This document shows, in pieces, positions 5,091-7,872 of a stretch of 7,872 nt of DNA (the stretch's first letter is position 1; each line of letters starts with the position of its first letter). Below the pieces are notes generated by a model. The model ran no database searches. It saw only the letters and a list, made by a program, of their open reading frames with translations, and was not told where the DNA came from. The DNA is from an uncultured Flavobacteriia bacterium (GTDB lineage Bacteria; Bacteroidota; Bacteroidia; Flavobacteriales; Flavobacteriaceae): contig CAMLRV010000097.1 of NCBI GenBank assembly GCA_946482495.1, positions 1 to 7,872 of the forward strand, given 5' to 3'. The position numbers were made by a program, and so were the translations under genes.

Positions 5091-5591
5091 ATGGAATATA
5101 TTTTATTGATTTTAGGAATTTGTTTACTTATCGGTGGAATTATGGGCAGTATTTTACCAGCATTACCGGGTTTACCTTTGTCTTGGCTAGGTTTATTATG
5201 CCTGTTTTTTGTTCCAGGAATTGAAACCAACTATTGGTTATTAGGTATCACTTTAGTTATTACAATAGTTTTAAGTATTTTAGATTATATTATTCCTGCC
5301 AAAGGAACTAAAATGTTCGGCGGCACGAGTTATGGCATTTGGGGAACCAACATTGGTTTAGTTATTGGAATTTTCTTGCCGATTCCGTTTGCCTTTTTAA
5401 TATGTCCGTTTTTAGGCGCCTTTATTGGAGAACTCATCTACAACTCTCAAGACAAAAAACGAGCATTTAATGCAGCATTTGGATCGTTTATTGGCTTTTT
5501 AGCTGGAACTTTCATGAAAGTATTTTATGGATTTATTTTGTTAGGGATATTTATTTGGATTGTCATTAAAAATTATACAATATGGATATAA
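5091..5591 (+). CDS. DUF456 domain-containing integral membrane protein
   Basis: A 166-residue, very hydrophobic protein. Landmarks of the DUF456 family are the N-terminal glycine/proline-rich stretch GSILPALPGLPLSWLGLL (19-36), GTSYGIWGTNIGLVIGIF (78-95), and PFLGAFIGEL (106-115), followed by FGSFIGFLAGTFMK (130-143). Membrane segments are likely near 3-22, 28-41, 48-68, 85-118 and 128-158, several glycine-rich and possibly re-entrant. The biochemical role of the family is not known to me. The ATG at 5091-5093 is well placed, directly before the first hydrophobic segment. The stop codon (5589-5591) touches the first base of the terminator stem. The gene appears to be transcribed alone, with a divergent lipoprotein gene upstream and a convergent gene downstream. 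Confidence 0.85.
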   Translation: MEYILLILGICLLIGGIMGSILPALPGLPLSWLGLLCLFFVPGIETNYWLLGITLVITIVLSILDYIIPAKGTKMFGGTSYGIWGTNIGLVIGIFLPIPFAFLICPFLGAFIGELIYNSQDKKRAFNAAFGSFIGFLAGTFMKVFYGFILLGIFIWIVIKNYTIWI

Positions 5592-5618
5592 AAAAATCCC
5601 GATGAATCGGGATTTTTT
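5591..5618. terminator. Bidirectional rho-independent terminator
   Basis: A perfect 13-bp stem: 5591-5603 (AAAAAATCCCGAT) pairs with 5606-5618 (ATCGGGATTTTTT), leaving GA at the tip; a practical loop would be TGAA. The A-run and T-run on opposite arms make it work in both directions. It sits between the convergent DUF456 gene and the type IX-secreted protein gene, ending 5 bp before the latter's stop codon. Confidence 0.93.
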
Positions 5619-5623
5619 ATTTA

Positions 5624-7872
5624 TTATTTCTTGATGATTTTATGAATACTTTTTTGATTGTTTTCCGAAACCACTTCCAGTAAGTACAAACCTGGACTAT
5701 AACTTGACATATCCAATTCTGTTGAAGAAACTATCATTTTCTTAGATAAAAGTTGTTTTCCTAATAAATTATATACGTTTACTTCAGATATTACAACATT
5801 CGATTTAGATTGGATATTCAGAATAGAACTTGTTGGATTTGGATATACTGCAAATTCATTCGTATCAAATGATTCAGCTACTAAAGCAGTCACAAATTCC
5901 GTTTCGAAAGTATTGGTTACAATTGCCGGATTAAAATCGAAATAAATTGATGCTGTATTCGGAATAATATCTCCAACTGCATAACCTGGTTTTGGTTTAA
6001 CTTTAAAAGTAATATAGCCTTTACCTGTTGTAGTGTTCGCAACAGAAACTGGCAACATAATATTATCAAATTTCCATGTTAAATTATTTCCAACTCGGTC
6101 TAAAACATAAGCATGACTTGCACTTTCCACTCTAATAGTGTTTTCATCTAACATCGCATTTAAAACATCGTTTACACGAACATTTATTGCACTTGCATTA
6201 CCAGTATTTTCAAAACGAATTGTGTAATATAAATAGTCGTTAGATGTAAAACTAGAATATAAAATTTCTGGACCGTGTGCTTCCGTCTTATCATTAGGAT
6301 CATAGGCATTTATAATCATTTGACTAATTGTATTGGCATTGTTTTCAGGAGCAACATCACCAGTTAATGGAGCAATAGTTGCATTACTTACCAAAAACTG
6401 ACCTGCACTTACAGTTGGAATAGTTGGAACTGTCATGGTTACATCGATAGTTCTATATTCAAAAGGTTGTAAGTTTGTGAAATTATAGGTAAATCCGTTA
6501 GCATTATTTATCACTCCAGCCTGAGAAACCGAACTAATTGTTACCGCCGCATCTTTTGTAAAAGTTACGGTTCCGCTAGCTACAGTTTGATTTCCTAAAT
6601 TTCCGTATACAATTCTATTCAGATAAGCAAAACCAGGTCTTGGATTATTAAATGGAACCACTACAACACCTAAATCATTATAATTTTGCAAAGCTGTTAC
6701 TGGAAAACTATACTGCGATAAAACACCATTGGTTACACTTAAATTAGAGAAAGACGAAGGATTCACATTGTATAAAGTCGCATAAGTTGGATTTACTGTA
6801 AAACTCACATCATAACTATTTGAGATGTTATTATCATAAATTGTGAATTTACCAGAAGGAGAGGCAATATTATGAACTGTTCCGTCATTATTTTTTTCAT
6901 AATGAAAATCTCCAAGTGGAAAGTTAACCTCACCTGAATCTTTGGTTCCATTATTATTTGAATCTAAAAATGCTGTAAATGACATCCCTGTACAATCGAT
7001 TACACCAGTAGAAGTTGGCAACACATTAATATTAATAAATCCAAGTTGATTTGAGAAATTGGTTACCATCATTAAATAATATTGACCTGCAACAGCATTA
7101 GGAATAGTTGGATATTCTGTAGCAGCTGCCGAATAACTACAACTCACAACATTAGAACTATTTATAGAAGAACAATTTCCTGAACTTGAAGAAAAAGGCC
7201 CATAAATGATATAATCGATATCTTGATTGTTATATAAAGGCGCATTATTTCCTTGATTAATTTGCAAATTAATTAGCCCAGAACTACTAATAGGTAAATT
7301 AAACCAAGTTGCATTTGGACTTGAACCTAAACAACCCATTTGCCCATTATTAGGAACATTCACTGAATTCACAAAAGGAGAACCTAAAGTACCGCAAAGG
7401 GAATTAGCATTAGCACAAACGGATGCGATATTACAATTCCCTTGCGTTAATAGATTCACAGTATAAATAACATCACAACCATTAGGGTCATTCTCTCTTA
7501 CGAAAATTGTAGTTGATGGCATGGTTATATTAACCGAAAATGCTGATGGATTAGCAATCGGATTTATTTCACTTTGCGCATTTGTTAAAGATGAATAATA
7601 CGCCAATTGATTTAAAGTAGAAATTTGAGCTTGAATAGTTGTTAGGTCATAAATAACAACTCCATCATTATTTGCATCGCATTGTGAAATTGGATTTAAA
7701 CTTCCTCCATTTATATAATTTTGAGCCGAAACCGTAAATGCATTAATTTGCATCATTTGCCCCAAACTATTTTCTTCTACTCTAGAGAATAAAGTATAAT
7801 TCCCTAAAGCAACACAATATGGAGATGTTAATGGATTAACATCATTTACCGCATCTGCTTGAGAAGCATGAT
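5624..7872 (-). CDS. Large type IX-secreted modular surface protein with SdrD-like, DUF7619 and type A sorting domains; 5' end beyond the window
   Basis: The frame is open from the stop at 5624-5626 to the window edge, giving 748 visible residues and no start. From the N-terminal side (nt, minus strand): 7872 to about 7690 is the tail of one repeat module (HASQADAVNDVNPLTSPYC, then YTLFSRVEEN); about 7690-7435 is a second module (QCDANNDGVVIYDLTTI to TTIFVRENDPNGC), with the same NPI/RVEN pattern. About 7420-7010 is a Cys-rich beta domain (PNATWFNLPIS, IDYIIYGPFSS, AGQYYLMMVTNFSNQ). From 6982 an SdrD/CnaB-like domain begins with the calcium-loop-like FLDSNNNGTKDSGEV. At 6307-5885 lies DUF7619 (AYDPNDKTEAHG, IRFENTGNASA, IYFDFNPAIVTN). 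At 5854-5627 is the type A sorting domain (FAVYPNPTSS to GLYLLEVVS and HKIIKK), which directs Por-system export and cell-surface attachment. Probably an adhesin; ligand unknown. Confidence 0.9.
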   Translation of the reverse strand, partial: HASQADAVNDVNPLTSPYCVALGNYTLFSRVEENSLGQMMQINAFTVSAQNYINGGSLNPISQCDANNDGVVIYDLTTIQAQISTLNQLAYYSSLTNAQSEINPIANPSAFSVNITMPSTTIFVRENDPNGCDVIYTVNLLTQGNCNIASVCANANSLCGTLGSPFVNSVNVPNNGQMGCLGSSPNATWFNLPISSSGLINLQINQGNNAPLYNNQDIDYIIYGPFSSSSGNCSSINSSNVVSCSYSAAATEYPTIPNAVAGQYYLMMVTNFSNQLGFININVLPTSTGVIDCTGMSFTAFLDSNNNGTKDSGEVNFPLGDFHYEKNNDGTVHNIASPSGKFTIYDNNISNSYDVSFTVNPTYATLYNVNPSSFSNLSVTNGVLSQYSFPVTALQNYNDLGVVVVPFNNPRPGFAYLNRIVYGNLGNQTVASGTVTFTKDAAVTISSVSQAGVINNANGFTYNFTNLQPFEYRTIDVTMTVPTIPTVSAGQFLVSNATIAPLTGDVAPENNANTISQMIINAYDPNDKTEAHGPEILYSSFTSNDYLYYTIRFENTGNASAINVRVNDVLNAMLDENTIRVESASHAYVLDRVGNNLTWKFDNIMLPVSVANTTTGKGYITFKVKPKPGYAVGDIIPNTASIYFDFNPAIVTNTFETEFVTALVAESFDTNEFAVYPNPTSSILNIQSKSNVVISEVNVYNLLGKQLLSKKMIVSSTELDMSSYSPGLYLLEVVSENNQKSIHKIIKK

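Noticed and set aside
7763..7765. Start of the secreted protein at this TTG
   Set aside because: The same frame continues without a stop to the window edge with module-like sequence (HASQADAVNDVNPL, YTLFSRVEEN), and no signal peptide follows this codon. The gene is truncated by the window, not started here.
1..7872. tRNA, rRNA, CRISPR array or conventional insertion sequence
   Set aside because: No cloverleaf-like segment, no rRNA motif, no regularly spaced direct repeats with unique spacers, and no transposase frame were seen on either strand.

Overview
The window looks like a chromosomal segment of a Flavobacteriia member (Bacteroidota), most likely Flavobacterium or a close relative. The basis is AT-rich DNA, a Por secretion (type IX) C-terminal sorting domain, TAnnTTTG-type promoter elements, no obvious Shine-Dalgarno sites, and protein wording I recall from Flavobacterium RuvC, HemW and DUF7619 proteins. 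No database search was made.

Layout. Positions 1-2511 are read on the minus strand, probably as one transcription unit in the order ruvC, a frameshifted four-helix-bundle (23S rRNA intervening-sequence, S23-type) gene, hemW, then a metal-dependent cyclase-family hydrolase cut by the window edge. Diverging from ruvC is a plus-strand pair with a 4-bp ATGA overlap: a flippase-like multi-pass membrane protein and a membrane-anchored family 2 glycosyltransferase, which probably act together on a lipid-linked envelope glycan. A small minus-strand lipoprotein with a TonB-C-like tail converges on the glycosyltransferase and diverges from a DUF456 membrane protein. A strong bidirectional hairpin terminator separates DUF456 from a very large minus-strand type IX-secreted surface protein that runs off the right edge.

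The most unusual content is repeat DNA at gene junctions and inside genes. The four-helix-bundle gene sits between 31-bp terminal inverted repeats (28 of 31 positions match) built from TGAACAC-like heptamers. The whole 491-bp cassette exactly fills the gap between ruvC and hemW and appears to supply the ruvC stop codon. hemW carries an in-frame 24-bp palindrome-like insertion encoding eight extra residues. The glycosyltransferase contains four in-frame ACGATTT-like heptamers. Further short repeats lie at the hemW/cyclase junction (9-bp units) and over the glycosyltransferase stop codon (heptamers ending in AAG). Together these suggest a genome colonised by small dispersed repeats that tolerate or favour gene ends and in-frame sites.

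The housekeeping genes are heme delivery (hemW), Holliday junction resolution (ruvC) and envelope functions. The repeat-bounded cassette may act as an mRNA hairpin between ruvC and hemW, by analogy with rRNA intervening sequences.
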